Program-made: the position numbers and the translations under genes | In this document: positions 27,959-37,350 of the stretch, piece by piece | How the letters are laid out: every line of letters starts with the position of its first letter | Numbering within the stretch: the first letter of the stretch is position 1 | Notes under the pieces: generated by a model | Seen by the model: the letters and a program-made list of their open reading frames with translations, nothing else | Told to the model about the DNA's origin: nothing | Database searches by the model: none | Assembly (NCBI GenBank): GCA_017543905.1 | Contig: JAFYFC010000045.1 | Coordinates: forward strand, 1-64,000 | Length of the DNA stretch: 64,000 nucleotides | Direction of reading: 5' to 3' | From: Clostridia bacterium | Lineage (GTDB): Bacteria > Bacillota > Clostridia > Christensenellales > Aristaeellaceae

Positions 27959-28492
27959 TTAAATGCTGAACACCTTTTGCCCGCGCGAGTGGCAGTATTC
28001 GTTAGTGAGATGAGCGCACAGCTCCTGCGCGGCGTTTATGTCTTTTAAAGCCAAATCGCGCGCGTCTTCAAGGCCTGTAAAGCTCTTTCTGCCGGGTTCG
28101 ATGAAATCCGCCACGTAAATGATCTTATCGGTTAGCGACATATTCCTTCCGCCTACGGTATGGCTGCGTATCGCGGAGAGTATTTCCTCGTCATCCACTC
28201 CGTAAATCTCCCGCGCGACAGCCGCGCCCGCCGGCGCATGCAGCAGCTGTTCAAAATCCTCCTCGCCCGGATAAAGTACGATGCCGTTTCTGTATATCGC
28301 ACGCAGCATATCTGATGTGCTCATGCCTTTGGCACAGTCGTGCAAAAGACCCGCGATACGGCATTTTTCCGTATCGCCTCCATGGGCTTTGGCAAGCTTT
28401 ACTGCGGTTTCGGTCACGCCGAGACTGTGCGCGTATCTGTGCTCGCTTAGGCTTTCCCTCAAGAGGGCGTCCATTTCTTGCAGCGTCAGCAT
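27959..28492 (-). CDS. yqeK: YqeK, Ap4A-hydrolysing HD-domain phosphatase
   Basis: This is a 177-residue HD-domain protein. The start at 28492 (MLTLQEMDALL) overlaps the yhbY stop, with GAGG upstream; the longer frame from 28603 would run through yhbY in another frame. HD marks: HRYAHSLGV, GLLHDCAKG, HAPAGAAVA and IRSHT. YqeK proteins of Firmicutes cleave diadenosine tetraphosphate symmetrically to ADP. In most relatives nadD stands between yhbY and yqeK and rsfS follows yqeK; neither is present here. Confidence 0.92.
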   Translation of the reverse strand: MLTLQEMDALLRESLSEHRYAHSLGVTETAVKLAKAHGGDTEKCRIAGLLHDCAKGMSTSDMLRAIYRNGIVLYPGEEDFEQLLHAPAGAAVAREIYGVDDEEILSAIRSHTVGGRNMSLTDKIIYVADFIEPGRKSFTGLEDARDLALKDINAAQELCAHLTNEYCHSRGQKVFSI

Positions 28493-28782
28493 AGATCCTC
28501 GAGCCTGATTTTCGAATCCTTGCGCGCTCTTCTGTATATCACAAAGCGATTTCCTATCACCTGCACAGGTTCGGCGTGAGTTTTGGCGCACATCTCTTCG
28601 CATGCCTCGCGCGCGGTATAAGCTGCGTTTTTAAGCACGTTTATCTTTATCAGTTCACGCGCCTCGAGCACGTCCCAGCACTGCTTGACTACGGCGTCGG
28701 TAATCCCTTCCTTGCCGACCTGCATTACCGGGTCCATGGTGGACGCCATGCCCCTGAGTATCGCTCTTTGCTTTGATGTCAT
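28486..28782 (-). CDS. yhbY: YhbY-family CRM-domain RNA-binding protein
   Basis: This 98-residue single CRM domain protein associates with pre-50S ribosomal particles. Family marks are MTSKQRAILRGMAS, DPVMQVGKEGIT and the late GNRFVIYRRA. The usual GxxG loop reads KEGIT here. It lies between obgE (12 bases away) and yqeK (7-base overlap), consistent with a ribosome-assembly neighbourhood. Confidence 0.93.
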   Translation of the reverse strand: MTSKQRAILRGMASTMDPVMQVGKEGITDAVVKQCWDVLEARELIKINVLKNAAYTAREACEEMCAKTHAEPVQVIGNRFVIYRRARKDSKIRLEDLC

Positions 28783-28794
28783 TTATAAAATCCT

Positions 28795-30057
28795 CTATTC
28801 CACAAAATCAAACGCCATGTCATTTATAAACACGGTGTCGCTTTCCGTCGCACCCGCCTGTCTGAGCGCGTCGATTACCCCGCTTTTACGCAGGCACGAA
28901 TGGAAGTAGTTCAGCGAATCCATGTCGCCGAAATTGACGCTGCGTACTATGCTGTCGATAAGACTGCCGCTTACCTCGTAGCCGTCGGACGTTTTGATTA
29001 CGTCAAACGTAAGCTCTTCGTCCGGAAGCTCAAAATCAGCTTCTTCGTCAAAAGGCTCAGCTTCCGGCAAGGTACGCAGGATCTGCGTAATGCGTCTGAG
29101 CAGCTTATCCGTGCCCATCCCGGTAACCGCCGATATCGGGTAAACCTCTATACCCATGGGCGCGAGCTTTTGCTCTAACCTGGCAAGGTTCTCGTCGCCT
29201 GAGCCGAGATCGAGCTTGTTTGCGGCGACTATCATCGGCTTTTCGGAAAGCTTACCGTAGGAACGCACTTCATGCATTATTATGTCGAAGTCTTCCAAAG
29301 GATCGCGACCCTCGCTGCCGGATATATCGATTATGTGCAGCAGCATTCGGGTTCGTTCTATATGTCTTAAAAAATCGAAGCCAAGCCCTACGCCCGCACT
29401 CGCGCCCTCGACTATACCGGGTATGTCGGCGATAATGAACGAATACTCGTTATATTTGCAAATGCCGAGATTTGGATACAGCGTAGTAAAATGATAATTG
29501 GCGATTTTGGGTTTGGCGCTCGTCACGGCTGAGAGGAAGGTCGACTTGCCAACATTTGGAAAGCCCACAAGCCCCAAATCGGCTATCGATTTAAGCTCGA
29601 GCACTATTTCCAGCTCGCGCCCGCGTTCTCCGGGCTTTGCGTATGAAGGCGCCTGACGCGTGGGTGTTGCGAAATGCTGATTGCCGTAGCCGCCATTTCC
29701 GCCCTTCAGGAGTATCTTTTCATACCCGTTAGTATACATATCGGCAAGCAGACGCTCGGATGCGGCGTCACGAATAACCGTTCCTTTCGGAACCTCGATT
29801 ATTACGTCGGAACCGTTTTTGCCGCTCCTTCGTCCGTTCGTGCCGTCTTTGCCGTTTTCGGCTGCAAAGGAACGCTTGAAACGGAAGTCCATAAGGGTAT
29901 GCATACGCTCGCTGGTGATAAAAACGACGTTTCCGCCGCGTCCGCCGTCTCCGCCGTCAGGGCCTCCGGCCTGAACGAATTTTTCTCTGTGAAAGGATAC
30001 GCAGCCGTTCCCGCCGTCTCCGGCTTTCACCTTTATTTTTACTTTATCTACAAACAT
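28795..30057 (-). CDS. obgE: Obg-family GTPase
   Basis: This 420-residue GTPase is involved in 50S maturation and stress control. The N-terminal glycine-rich Obg fold (KVKAGDGGNGCVSFHREKF) is followed by the GTPase domain with GFPNVGKST (G1), the FTTLYPNLG switch, DIPGIVEGAS (G3) and NKLD (G4), and a C-terminal OCT domain (DGYEVSGSLIDSIV). Normal length and full motif set. It follows nth by 2 bases. Confidence 0.97.
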   Translation of the reverse strand: MFVDKVKIKVKAGDGGNGCVSFHREKFVQAGGPDGGDGGRGGNVVFITSERMHTLMDFRFKRSFAAENGKDGTNGRRSGKNGSDVIIEVPKGTVIRDAASERLLADMYTNGYEKILLKGGNGGYGNQHFATPTRQAPSYAKPGERGRELEIVLELKSIADLGLVGFPNVGKSTFLSAVTSAKPKIANYHFTTLYPNLGICKYNEYSFIIADIPGIVEGASAGVGLGFDFLRHIERTRMLLHIIDISGSEGRDPLEDFDIIMHEVRSYGKLSEKPMIVAANKLDLGSGDENLARLEQKLAPMGIEVYPISAVTGMGTDKLLRRITQILRTLPEAEPFDEEADFELPDEELTFDVIKTSDGYEVSGSLIDSIVRSVNFGDMDSLNYFHSCLRKSGVIDALRQAGATESDTVFINDMAFDFVE

Positions 30058-30059
30058 TT

Positions 30060-30698
30060 TTATTTATCCTCTTTGTGGAAGCATGCTTTGTTTCTGAGCG
30101 GGCAGACATCGCAGTCAGGTTTTACCGCTTTGCATATCCTGCGCCCATGGAGAATGAGCAAATGATGAGTGTGCGCTTTCTCGCCTGCCGGGATTATCTT
30201 ATCAAGCTGCTTTTCGGTTTCGTCTGCAGTGCGCGCCGAAGTAGCCAAATCCATCCTGTGTGCAAGTCTGAAAACGTGCGTGTCGACTGGTATCACATCC
30301 TGCCCGTAAGCCTCCATTACGACTACGCCCGCAGTCTTGTTGCCCACACCCGGCAGAGCAGTAAGCTCATTTCGGGTTTTGGGTATCTGTCCGTCATATT
30401 TTCTGGCTATTTCGCTGCAGGCGTCTATAATATGGCGCGCTTTGGAATGATACAAGCCGCATGTTTTTATGCGCTGCTCGAGTTCCTCAAGGCTTATACG
30501 CGCCATCGCCTTCGCATCCGGATAATCCCTGAACAGCGAAGCAGTCACGATATTGACGCGTTTATCTGTGCACTGCGCAGAAAGCATAGTTGCAATAAGC
30601 GTTTCGTAAGGGTTTGAAAACCTAAGCTCCGCGCCGCTTTCCGGATACAGTTCCGACAGCGTATCGATTATAAATCTGACTCGTTCTTTTTGTGTCAT
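30060..30698 (-). CDS. nth: endonuclease III
   Basis: This 212-residue base-excision glycosylase/AP lyase removes oxidised pyrimidines. The helix-hairpin-helix LPGVGNKTAGVV includes the catalytic Lys, and VDTHVFRL gives the catalytic Asp. A C-terminal four-Cys loop (CKAVKPDCDVCPLRNKAC) would bind a 4Fe-4S cluster; the last spacing is six residues instead of the more common five. It overlaps the protease gene by 4 bases. Confidence 0.95.
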   Translation of the reverse strand: MTQKERVRFIIDTLSELYPESGAELRFSNPYETLIATMLSAQCTDKRVNIVTASLFRDYPDAKAMARISLEELEQRIKTCGLYHSKARHIIDACSEIARKYDGQIPKTRNELTALPGVGNKTAGVVVMEAYGQDVIPVDTHVFRLAHRMDLATSARTADETEKQLDKIIPAGEKAHTHHLLILHGRRICKAVKPDCDVCPLRNKACFHKEDK

Positions 30699-31933
30699 TC
30701 TGCTTTATTGAGCTCGACCAGCAGGTATTCATATGCAGCTTTGAGCTGATTGTCGGTTTCCGGCAATATTTCAAATACGCTTGCCGGGTCGGCTGTTTCG
30801 TTTTGCTGATATTCTACCTCAACATCCGGTGTAACGCCGGTTTTGTGTATAGTGCGCCCTGAAGGCGTATAGTATTGCGACGTGGTAAGCTGCAGCGCCG
30901 CACCGTCCTCGTTAAAGGGATATATCGTCTGCACTATGCCTTTTCCGAATGTAGTCGTTCCTACGATAGTACCGACGCCCGTGTCCTGTACAGCTGCAGC
31001 AAAAATCTCGCTCGCGCTGGCAGTATTGCCGTTTACCAGTACTGCCATCGGAAGGTCAAGGCTTGATGCGTCTGAATAGTAATATACCTTTTCACCGCTC
31101 CTGTCCTGAGTGTATACGATAACCGATTCGGGCAGGAACATATCAGTTATGTCCACACACTGATCGAGCAGTCCGCCTGTGTTGTTACGCAGATCGAAAA
31201 TAAGCGCCTGCGCGTCGTTTTCTTTAATATAATCCAGCGCGTTTTTTACGTCCTGAACCGCGGTGCCGAAAAATTCGCTTAATGAAACATAAGCTATTTT
31301 GTCATCGAGCATTAAGTACTCGGTACGGTTCTGTACGACCGCGGCACGCATCACGCTGCAATCGAACAGCTCTTCTCCGCGCTTTATCGTGAGATTTACA
31401 TAAGAATTCTCAAGCCCTTTGATGTGCGAGACCGCTTCGGTGAGCTCGCTGCTTGTATATGCCTTCAGCTCAAGCCCGTCGCTTGCCATAATAATATCGC
31501 CTTTACGCAGGCCGGCTTCCTGCGCAGGACTGTTCCCGAATACGCGTGCGATATATATATAACCGTCGTCCAGTATCCTTACCATTACGCCGATTCCCAC
31601 ATACTCGCCGCTGCGCGTGGTATTAAGCTCACGCATTTCTTCCCCGGTAAAATACATCGTATATGGATCGTCGAGTGAAGCGGTCATTCCGTTGATCGCG
31701 CCAAGCAGCAGTGTCTCTTCGTCCACTTCTTTATAGTATCTTTCGGTGAGGATACTGTAAACCTGATCAAGCCGCGTATACCTTTCTTCGTAGGCGCTGC
31801 TTGTATTTGACCAAAGCCCGAAGGCTTTAGCTGTGTTATCCTCGGAAAGTCTGAGCGTTATATCCGCCGTAAACAGGACGAGCAAAAATGCAGTTACGAT
31901 CGCTATGCATATGGTAATGGTTTTTCGTGACAT
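30695..31933 (-). CDS. S41-family C-terminal processing protease
   Basis: This 412-residue secreted or membrane-anchored serine protease carries an N-terminal hydrophobic segment (TICIAIVTAFLLVLFTADI) serving as signal anchor. A PDZ domain follows (GEYVGIGVMV......PAQEAGLRKGDIIMA), then the protease core with VLVNGNTASASEIFA (catalytic Ser) and TFGKGIVQT (catalytic Lys). Such CtpA-type enzymes process cell-wall enzymes or, in spore formers, regulatory proteins. It stands between a PucR-type regulator (15-base gap) and nth. Confidence 0.93.
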   Translation of the reverse strand: MSRKTITICIAIVTAFLLVLFTADITLRLSEDNTAKAFGLWSNTSSAYEERYTRLDQVYSILTERYYKEVDEETLLLGAINGMTASLDDPYTMYFTGEEMRELNTTRSGEYVGIGVMVRILDDGYIYIARVFGNSPAQEAGLRKGDIIMASDGLELKAYTSSELTEAVSHIKGLENSYVNLTIKRGEELFDCSVMRAAVVQNRTEYLMLDDKIAYVSLSEFFGTAVQDVKNALDYIKENDAQALIFDLRNNTGGLLDQCVDITDMFLPESVIVYTQDRSGEKVYYYSDASSLDLPMAVLVNGNTASASEIFAAAVQDTGVGTIVGTTTFGKGIVQTIYPFNEDGAALQLTTSQYYTPSGRTIHKTGVTPDVEVEYQQNETADPASVFEILPETDNQLKAAYEYLLVELNKAE

Positions 31934-31948
31934 TTGCGTGTTTACCTC

Positions 31949-33025
31949 TTATTGGAATTTTCCTCTTTTGTCGTTCTTCTGCTTGCCCATCAGCATGAGC
32001 AGCTTGAACGTAACCGCGTCGTCGAATGCGCGCAGGTCGAGCCCCACGGTTTTCTGCACCTTATCCAGACGGTATACGAGCGTGTTTCTGTGTATGTACA
32101 TCTGACGAGACGTTTCTGAGAGATTAAGACTGTTTTCGAAGAAGGTTTCTATTGTGGTAAGCATTTCCTCGTTGAAAAGCTTGGAAGTCTTTTTATTGAA
32201 AAGCGTCTGATAGAACAGATTAGCTTTATCCGCAGGAATGTCTGCAAGGAAGCGCTCGACTACCATTTTTGCGTAATTGAATATAAGCTGTTTGGGATGA
32301 TATATACGGCCGATTCTGATCGCGTTTCTGGCTTCGTTCAGACTGTCGTTCATTTCGGCGAGGTTCGTCTTGGGCTCGCCTATGCCTATATACGCAGAGT
32401 GCCCGGTTTCGTTCATGAAGGTATTCTGCAGCGCCTCGCAGTACTGCATCAGATCCTCGCTTTCGAAATCGTCGTCGAGCTGCTTAAGTATGGCTACGGC
32501 ATGCCTGCCGACTTCGCAGACATAGTCGTCGTCGCTTTCGTTGAATATGTTTTTTATGATCCGCACGATACCCTCGCTCTCTTCTTCGTTAAAGTGAGCA
32601 TATATGACTGTGCGGTTTTTGTTTATTTCGATTTGCTGCTCTGAAGCGATCGCTTCGATCTCGCTTCTGTCGAGCACGCCTTCCATTATCTGGCGTATAC
32701 TGTTATCCGCCGTTGCGAACGCGCCTTCCTGTTTAAGGGCGATATTGAACAGCTGCATGCAAAGCTTGGCGCAGCTGACGACTTCGGGACTGTTGCCGGA
32801 GAAGCACAGAAACAGCGGTTCTGCGTCTGACGTGCCTATCAGAGTGAACGCGCCGTTTACAAACGGCTCCGTAGGATTTGAGAGCACTTCTTCGGGCAGC
32901 GAGAGGCTTTTATTATTTGATTCCGGCAGTATAACCTGACCGCTTGAATCAAGCAGCAGTACAGGCATCGAAAGCTGATTGAGCATCAGCTTGATTTTTG
33001 CAAGTATATGCTGGTTTAGATACAT
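31949..33025 (-). CDS. PucR/CdaR-type transcription regulator
   Basis: This is a 358-residue cytoplasmic protein. The N-terminal 130 residues resemble a small ligand-sensing domain, the middle a degenerate GGDEF-like CdaR domain (HSAYIGIGEPKTNLAEMNDSLNEARNAI), and the end has the PucR C-terminal HTH (NLSETSRQMYIHRNTLVYRLDKVQKTVG). Regulators of this type control sugar-acid, purine or amino-acid use. The good promoter at 33055-33083 lies upstream. The target is unknown; the neighbours ctp and ugpC are candidates only by position. Confidence 0.85.
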   Translation of the reverse strand: MYLNQHILAKIKLMLNQLSMPVLLLDSSGQVILPESNNKSLSLPEEVLSNPTEPFVNGAFTLIGTSDAEPLFLCFSGNSPEVVSCAKLCMQLFNIALKQEGAFATADNSIRQIMEGVLDRSEIEAIASEQQIEINKNRTVIYAHFNEEESEGIVRIIKNIFNESDDDYVCEVGRHAVAILKQLDDDFESEDLMQYCEALQNTFMNETGHSAYIGIGEPKTNLAEMNDSLNEARNAIRIGRIYHPKQLIFNYAKMVVERFLADIPADKANLFYQTLFNKKTSKLFNEEMLTTIETFFENSLNLSETSRQMYIHRNTLVYRLDKVQKTVGLDLRAFDDAVTFKLLMLMGKQKNDKRGKFQ

Positions 33026-33054
33026 AAATAAACCTCCCGCCTTTATTCTGTATT

Positions 33055-33083
33055 ATTATAACCGCCGCGAGCGTGATTGGCAA
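33055..33083 (-). promoter_or_regulatory. promoter of the PucR-type regulator
   Basis: Minus strand TTGCCA (33083-33078), 17-base spacer and TATAAT (33060-33055), 30 bases before the start codon with GGGAGG as ribosome site. Confidence 0.75.
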
Positions 33084-33138
33084 GTATGTCATTCAGCTGC
33101 ACGGCGGTTTTAACCAATGTTAAGTTAAATTATAACAA

Positions 33139-34260
33139 TTATTTGTTCAGGAGGGTCGTCTCGCTGTCCTTGTCGAAGAAATGCAGACGGCTGGTATCAA
33201 AGGCTACGGTTATGTCGTCATTTGTACGGCTGGTGCTGCGCGGATCGACGCGGGCGATTATATTGCCTTCCTTGCCGGAGGTGGACAGATACAGATAGGT
33301 CTCAGAGCCCATCAGCTCGACGACTTCGACGTGTACCTTGATCGACGCATCAGGGAATTTGGCTATGGTCTCTTTGCTGTCGGAGATGTTCTCGGGACGG
33401 ATGCCCATCACGCACTCCTTGCCGATGCACTCGTCGCTTATGAGCTTCTGCAGCTTCTCTTCCGGAACCTTGATCTTGTTGTCGCCGAATACTGCGTATA
33501 CGCCGCTGCCCTGCTTCTCAAGTTTTACATTAAAGAAGTTCATCTGGGGGCTGCCGATGAAGCCTGCGACGAACAGGTTGGTCGGATAATCGTACAGATT
33601 CTGAGGAGTATCGACCTGCTGGATGAAGCCGTCCTTCATAACCACGATGCGGGAGCCCATCGTCATAGCTTCTGTCTGGTCGTGGGTAACGTAGATGAAG
33701 GTCGTCTGCAGCTTCTGATGGAGCTTGGTTATCTCGGTTCTCATCTGAACACGCAGCTTGGCGTCGAGGTTTGACAGAGGCTCGTCCATAAGGAAGACCT
33801 TGGGCTCACGTACGATAGCACGTCCGAGCGCGACGCGCTGGCGCTGACCGCCTGACAAAGCCTTCGGCTTTCTCTGCAGCAGGTGCTCGATGTCCAGTAT
33901 ACGGGCAGCTTCCTTAACGCGGCGCTCGATCTCCTGCTTGGGAGTCTTGCGCAGTTTAAGACCGAAAGCCATGTTGTCATAAACGGTCATATGCGGATAC
34001 AGCGCGTAGTTCTGGAAAACCATTGCGATGTCGCGATCTTTGGGCGCGACGTCGTTAACGAGTTTATCGCCGATGTAAAGCTCACCGTCAGAAATTTCTT
34101 CAAGTCCTGCAACCATTCTCAGAGTAGTGGACTTACCGCAGCCGGAAGGACCAACCAGAACGATGAATTCCTTGTCTTCAATATCGAGATTGAAGTTGCT
34201 GACCGCAGTAACGCCTCCGGTGTAGACCTTGTAAATTCCTTTCAATGTAACGCCTGCCAT
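33139..34260 (-). CDS. ugpC: sugar ABC transporter ATPase, UgpC/MsmX type
   Basis: This 373-residue ATPase energises carbohydrate import. Walker A is [10 protein letters not shown], the Q loop [11 protein letters not shown], the signature [15 protein letters not shown], Walker [16 protein letters not shown] and the switch [15 protein letters not shown] THDQTEAMT. The C-terminal ~130 residues form the MalK/TOBE regulatory domain. No permease or binding protein is nearby and it has its own upstream region with TATAAT at 34308-34313 and a strong GAGGAGG, so it probably serves several importers as MsmX does in Bacillus. Confidence 0.93.
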   Translation of the reverse strand: MAGVTLKGIYKVYTGGVTAVSNFNLDIEDKEFIVLVGPSGCGKSTTLRMVAGLEEISDGELYIGDKLVNDVAPKDRDIAMVFQNYALYPHMTVYDNMAFGLKLRKTPKQEIERRVKEAARILDIEHLLQRKPKALSGGQRQRVALGRAIVREPKVFLMDEPLSNLDAKLRVQMRTEITKLHQKLQTTFIYVTHDQTEAMTMGSRIVVMKDGFIQQVDTPQNLYDYPTNLFVAGFIGSPQMNFFNVKLEKQGSGVYAVFGDNKIKVPEEKLQKLISDECIGKECVMGIRPENISDSKETIAKFPDASIKVHVEVVELMGSETYLYLSTSGKEGNIIARVDPRSTSRTNDDITVAFDTSRLHFFDKDSETTLLNK

Positions 34261-34385
34261 AAAGTAACCTCCTCAATAATTTAAAGGCATTTATGCCGTA
34301 TATACAAATTATATCAGACTCCGCCCCAAAATACCACTGTCAATTTTAACAAATTCGCATCCGTGTTTTTGTAAATCTCTTATTA

Positions 34386-35084
34386 TTAACGCTTTAGCTG
34401 TCCGTAATATGCGTTCGGGCCGTGCTTGCGCAGAAAATGCTTATCCTGTATATACTGCGGTAGTTTGTTTGCCTGCGGGTTGATCGAAAACGAAAGATAC
34501 GCCATCTTTGCAACCTCTTCAAGCACGACCGCATTGTATACGGAAGACGCAGCGTCCTTTCCGAAGGTGAACGGTCCGTGTCCGCGCACGAGCACCGCCG
34601 GAGTATGCAGCGGATTTTTCCCATTAAACGCTTCGATGATCACGCTTGCGGTATTCGCCTCGTACGCGGCTTCTGTTTCTTCGTCTGTCAGATATCGCGT
34701 AAGCGGCACGCTGCCGCGTATATAGTCCGCGTGAGTCGTGCCGAGGCAGAGCAGTTCTTTACCGGACTGCGCCCATGCCGTCGCGTACGTCGAATGCGTA
34801 TGAGTGATGCCGTTTATATTCTCAAACGCTTTATACAGCTCATAATGAGTCGGCGTATCGCTGGACGGATTCAAATCGCCTTCGACACGTTTGCCTGTTT
34901 CGAGCGAAACGATCACCATATCAGAAGCTTTCAGGGTTTCATACGGCACGCCGCTGGGCTTGATTGCAAATATTCCGTGCGCTCTGTCCGCCTGAGAAAC
35001 GTTGCCCCAGGTGTAAAGCACGAGTTTTTTGCGCCAGAGCTCCATATTGGCTTCATATGCAGAGTGCTTAAGCTGTTCAAACAT
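34386..35084 (-). CDS. araD: L-ribulose-5-phosphate 4-epimerase
   Basis: This is a 232-residue class II aldolase-fold zinc enzyme. The start at 35084 (MFEQLKHSAYEANMEL) fits the family; the longer frame from 35156 belongs to the end of the AAA gene in another frame. Marks: LYTWGNVS, AIKPSGVPYE, GDLNPSSDTPTHYELYKAF, THTHSTYATAWAQ (zinc His pair), VRGHGPFTFG (zinc His) and the ending HGPNAYYGQ. It converts L-ribulose 5-phosphate to D-xylulose 5-phosphate. It overlaps the AAA ATPase gene by 8 bases. Confidence 0.95.
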   Translation of the reverse strand: MFEQLKHSAYEANMELWRKKLVLYTWGNVSQADRAHGIFAIKPSGVPYETLKASDMVIVSLETGKRVEGDLNPSSDTPTHYELYKAFENINGITHTHSTYATAWAQSGKELLCLGTTHADYIRGSVPLTRYLTDEETEAAYEANTASVIIEAFNGKNPLHTPAVLVRGHGPFTFGKDAASSVYNAVVLEEVAKMAYLSFSINPQANKLPQYIQDKHFLRKHGPNAYYGQLKR

Positions 35085-36507
35085 TTTTATCGTCGCCCTC
35101 CGATGTCGGCGCTTCCTCCTCATAAGCTCCCGCGTGTTCATCTTCCTCGCTGCCATCCGGCGTTACCGAGGTTTTGAGCTGATTTAAAAGTCCGGCGAGC
35201 GTGTCTTCGGGCATATCGCCTGTGTTCTTTTCGCGCGGTATGGCAAGGTCGGCGGCCTTCTGCACGTCATCCGCGCTTATCTGCATGAGCTTTTCTTTGG
35301 TTATCTCTTCCGCAGGAATCGTAACGATACGGTTCGCCTGCGTTACCAGCACCTGCTCGAACAGATTGCGGATTCCGCGCGCATTGCCGAAGGTGATCGG
35401 GTCTACGTTCTGCTTGACGATGAACGCTTCGACCTCGTCCGACGCGTCCTCGTCGAGAGAATAGCCGCCCTGCTTGCAGCGCATGTTGAAAATCGCCATC
35501 ATTTCTTCCATCGTGTAATCGTCGAAATGCAAAAAGCGATTGAAGCGCGATTCAAGACCCGGGTTTGACGTGATGAACTCGTCCATCAAGCCGTCGTAGC
35601 CCGCAACTATAACGATAAGATCGTCCCTGTGGTCCTCCATCGCCTTAAGCAGTGTATCCACAGCCTCCTGACCGAAATCGTTGTCGCCTTTATGGTACGT
35701 AAGCGCGTACGCCTCGTCTATAAATAATACGCCGCCCAGCGCCTTTTCGATGACCTCCAGAGTCTTCGTGGCAGTCTGACCTACGTAACCCGCGACCAGC
35801 CCGGAACGGTCCACTTCGATAAGCTGTCCCTTGCTTAGTATGCCGAGGCACTTGTATATTCTCGCCATTACCCTCGCTATCATGGTTTTCCCAGTACCGG
35901 GATTGCCTGAAAACACCATGTGCAGCGACATGTCGACGGTAGGCAAACCGTGCTCCTCGCGCATTTTATGCACGCGCACCATGTTTACGAGGTTGTCGAC
36001 TTCTGTTTTTATTTTTCCAAGGCCTATGTACGAATGCAGCTCCGAAAGGATATCCTCGAGCTTCTCCGGAGGCTCTTCGGCTTCTTCCTTTGCTTCCTCC
36101 GCTTTAACGCTGCCTTCGCTTGATTTGCCTGAAGCCTGCTCCATCGGTCTGTTTTTCTGATTTGTTTCTTTCTTTTCGGCGTCTGAGAGGGGCGAAGAAT
36201 CCGGTGAAGGATAATTGTCCCACAGAGAATCCGAAACGAACTTCGCCTCGTCCTTCGTGAGTGCTTTTATAACCTCCATCTGACGCTCTATCATCTCGTC
36301 ACGGTAATCGGACGATTGACCTTTGAGCGTCTTTCCCATCTGTTCGTATTCTTTTATGAGCTGCGAAGCTTTGTCTTCCTCGCGCTTAGAGGCGCCCGTT
36401 CCCTTTAATACTCCCCAGATATCGTCACTTACGCGGCGCAGGTTGCGGCTGGTTATCTCGTGTATCCGTTCAAGCTGTTTTTCAAGCGTAAGGTCCTTTT
36501 CGTCCAT
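35077..36507 (-). CDS. CbbX/SpoVK-like AAA+ ATPase
   Basis: This is a 476-residue protein. Residues 1-110 are helical and charged; 115-155 is a Glu/Ala/Pro-rich linker (EEAKEEAEEPPEKLED). The AAA module follows with VFSGNPGTGKTMIARVMA (Walker A), GVLFIDEAYALTY (Walker B), a VGQTATKTL pore-like segment, NPGLESRFNR (sensor/Arg finger) and NARGIRNLFEQV (sensor 2). This is the CbbX/SpoVK/EccA group, whose members remodel partner proteins. The C-terminal 60 residues are acidic and low complexity. No Rubisco, type VII secretion or spore gene is near, so the client is unknown. It is co-transcribed with araD (8-base overlap). Confidence 0.85.
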   Translation of the reverse strand: MDEKDLTLEKQLERIHEITSRNLRRVSDDIWGVLKGTGASKREEDKASQLIKEYEQMGKTLKGQSSDYRDEMIERQMEVIKALTKDEAKFVSDSLWDNYPSPDSSPLSDAEKKETNQKNRPMEQASGKSSEGSVKAEEAKEEAEEPPEKLEDILSELHSYIGLGKIKTEVDNLVNMVRVHKMREEHGLPTVDMSLHMVFSGNPGTGKTMIARVMARIYKCLGILSKGQLIEVDRSGLVAGYVGQTATKTLEVIEKALGGVLFIDEAYALTYHKGDNDFGQEAVDTLLKAMEDHRDDLIVIVAGYDGLMDEFITSNPGLESRFNRFLHFDDYTMEEMMAIFNMRCKQGGYSLDEDASDEVEAFIVKQNVDPITFGNARGIRNLFEQVLVTQANRIVTIPAEEITKEKLMQISADDVQKAADLAIPREKNTGDMPEDTLAGLLNQLKTSVTPDGSEEDEHAGAYEEEAPTSEGDDKNV

Positions 36508-36537
36508 ATGATGCCTCCATTATTTCAAACGTCCGCT

Positions 36538-37350
36538 TCAAAGAAGCGCGTATTTCTTAAGCGCTGCGATATCGAGATGCGCAGTTTCAGGCTTTGCCTC
36601 CTCGCGGAGAACCGCAATGCCGGGCTTTGCACAATTCAGCTTTCTGTAAAAATACTCGTGATCGAACAGACCCGTTCCGATTACGCAGGGTTTAAATGCG
36701 CCGTCTTCGATCGTTACGTCCTTTGCGTGTACAGCTGCTATTTCGGTGCCGAATAGTTCAAAGCATTCGTCGATTATTTCGTTCTGTCTTTCTATATTAT
36801 CCGGCGAAAGCAGATTTATCGGATCGAGTACGATTTTGAGATTCAGGCTATTTACTTCGTCAAGGAGTTTTCTTGCAAGCTCCGGCGTGTTAAGAGTATG
36901 CTTGAGCACGGGCTCTATTCCGACGAATACGCCGAATTTCTCGGCCTGCTCCACCATGCGCTTTACGCTTTCGACGAGCAGCTTATACTGTACCTGTCTG
37001 TCTTCCTCTGTGCAGGAGCTGGTTTCCGTGGCTACTATACTGCTGCCGAGCGGGCGGCAGTACGCTATGTGCTCCAGAAAGCGCCTGACGTCGTAATCAC
37101 GCTTCTTTTCGTCCTGACACGCCGGATCTATATAGCAGCCCAAAACAGCTACCTCGAGCCGCCTGTCCTCAAACGCGTTTTTAATTTCCGAGCATATACC
37201 GGGATTAAGCAGTCCCAGCTGCGGCGCAAATCCGCTTATGGCTTTGTGAAGCGCCAGCTGAAAACAGCAAAAGCCCGCATCCGATATTCTGCGCGCAAGC
37301 TCGCGCGGCGCTGCGCAGCCGTAATCGTGTCCCCTGACTCCAATTTTCAT
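36538..37350 (-). CDS. TIM-barrel sugar phosphate isomerase/epimerase family protein
   Basis: This is a 270-residue protein of the AP-endonuclease-2/xylose-isomerase-like fold. The metal-binding layout is visible: Glu in VGIEPVLKHTL, Asp in IVLDPINLL, His in AAVHAKDV and Glu in VLREEAKPE. Members act as isomerases or epimerases on small sugars and inositols, usually with Mn or Co. The start follows GGAGACGGATAC. It overlaps the queG-like gene end by 4 bases and precedes the AAA and araD genes, so a sugar substrate linked to pentose use is plausible but not shown. Confidence 0.82.
   Translation of the reverse strand: MKIGVRGHDYGCAAPRELARRISDAGFCCFQLALHKAISGFAPQLGLLNPGICSEIKNAFEDRRLEVAVLGCYIDPACQDEKKRDYDVRRFLEHIAYCRPLGSSIVATETSSCTEEDRQVQYKLLVESVKRMVEQAEKFGVFVGIEPVLKHTLNTPELARKLLDEVNSLNLKIVLDPINLLSPDNIERQNEIIDECFELFGTEIAAVHAKDVTIEDGAFKPCVIGTGLFDHEYFYRKLNCAKPGIAVLREEAKPETAHLDIAALKKYALL

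Noticed and set aside
28493..28603. Longer N-terminus for YqeK
   Set aside because: The added residues are out-of-frame translation of yhbY; family members start at the MLT..EMDALL position.
34308..34343. TTGACA and TATAAT upstream of ugpC as a promoter
   Set aside because: The spacer is 24 bases, too long for sigma-A; only the -10 was mentioned with the gene.
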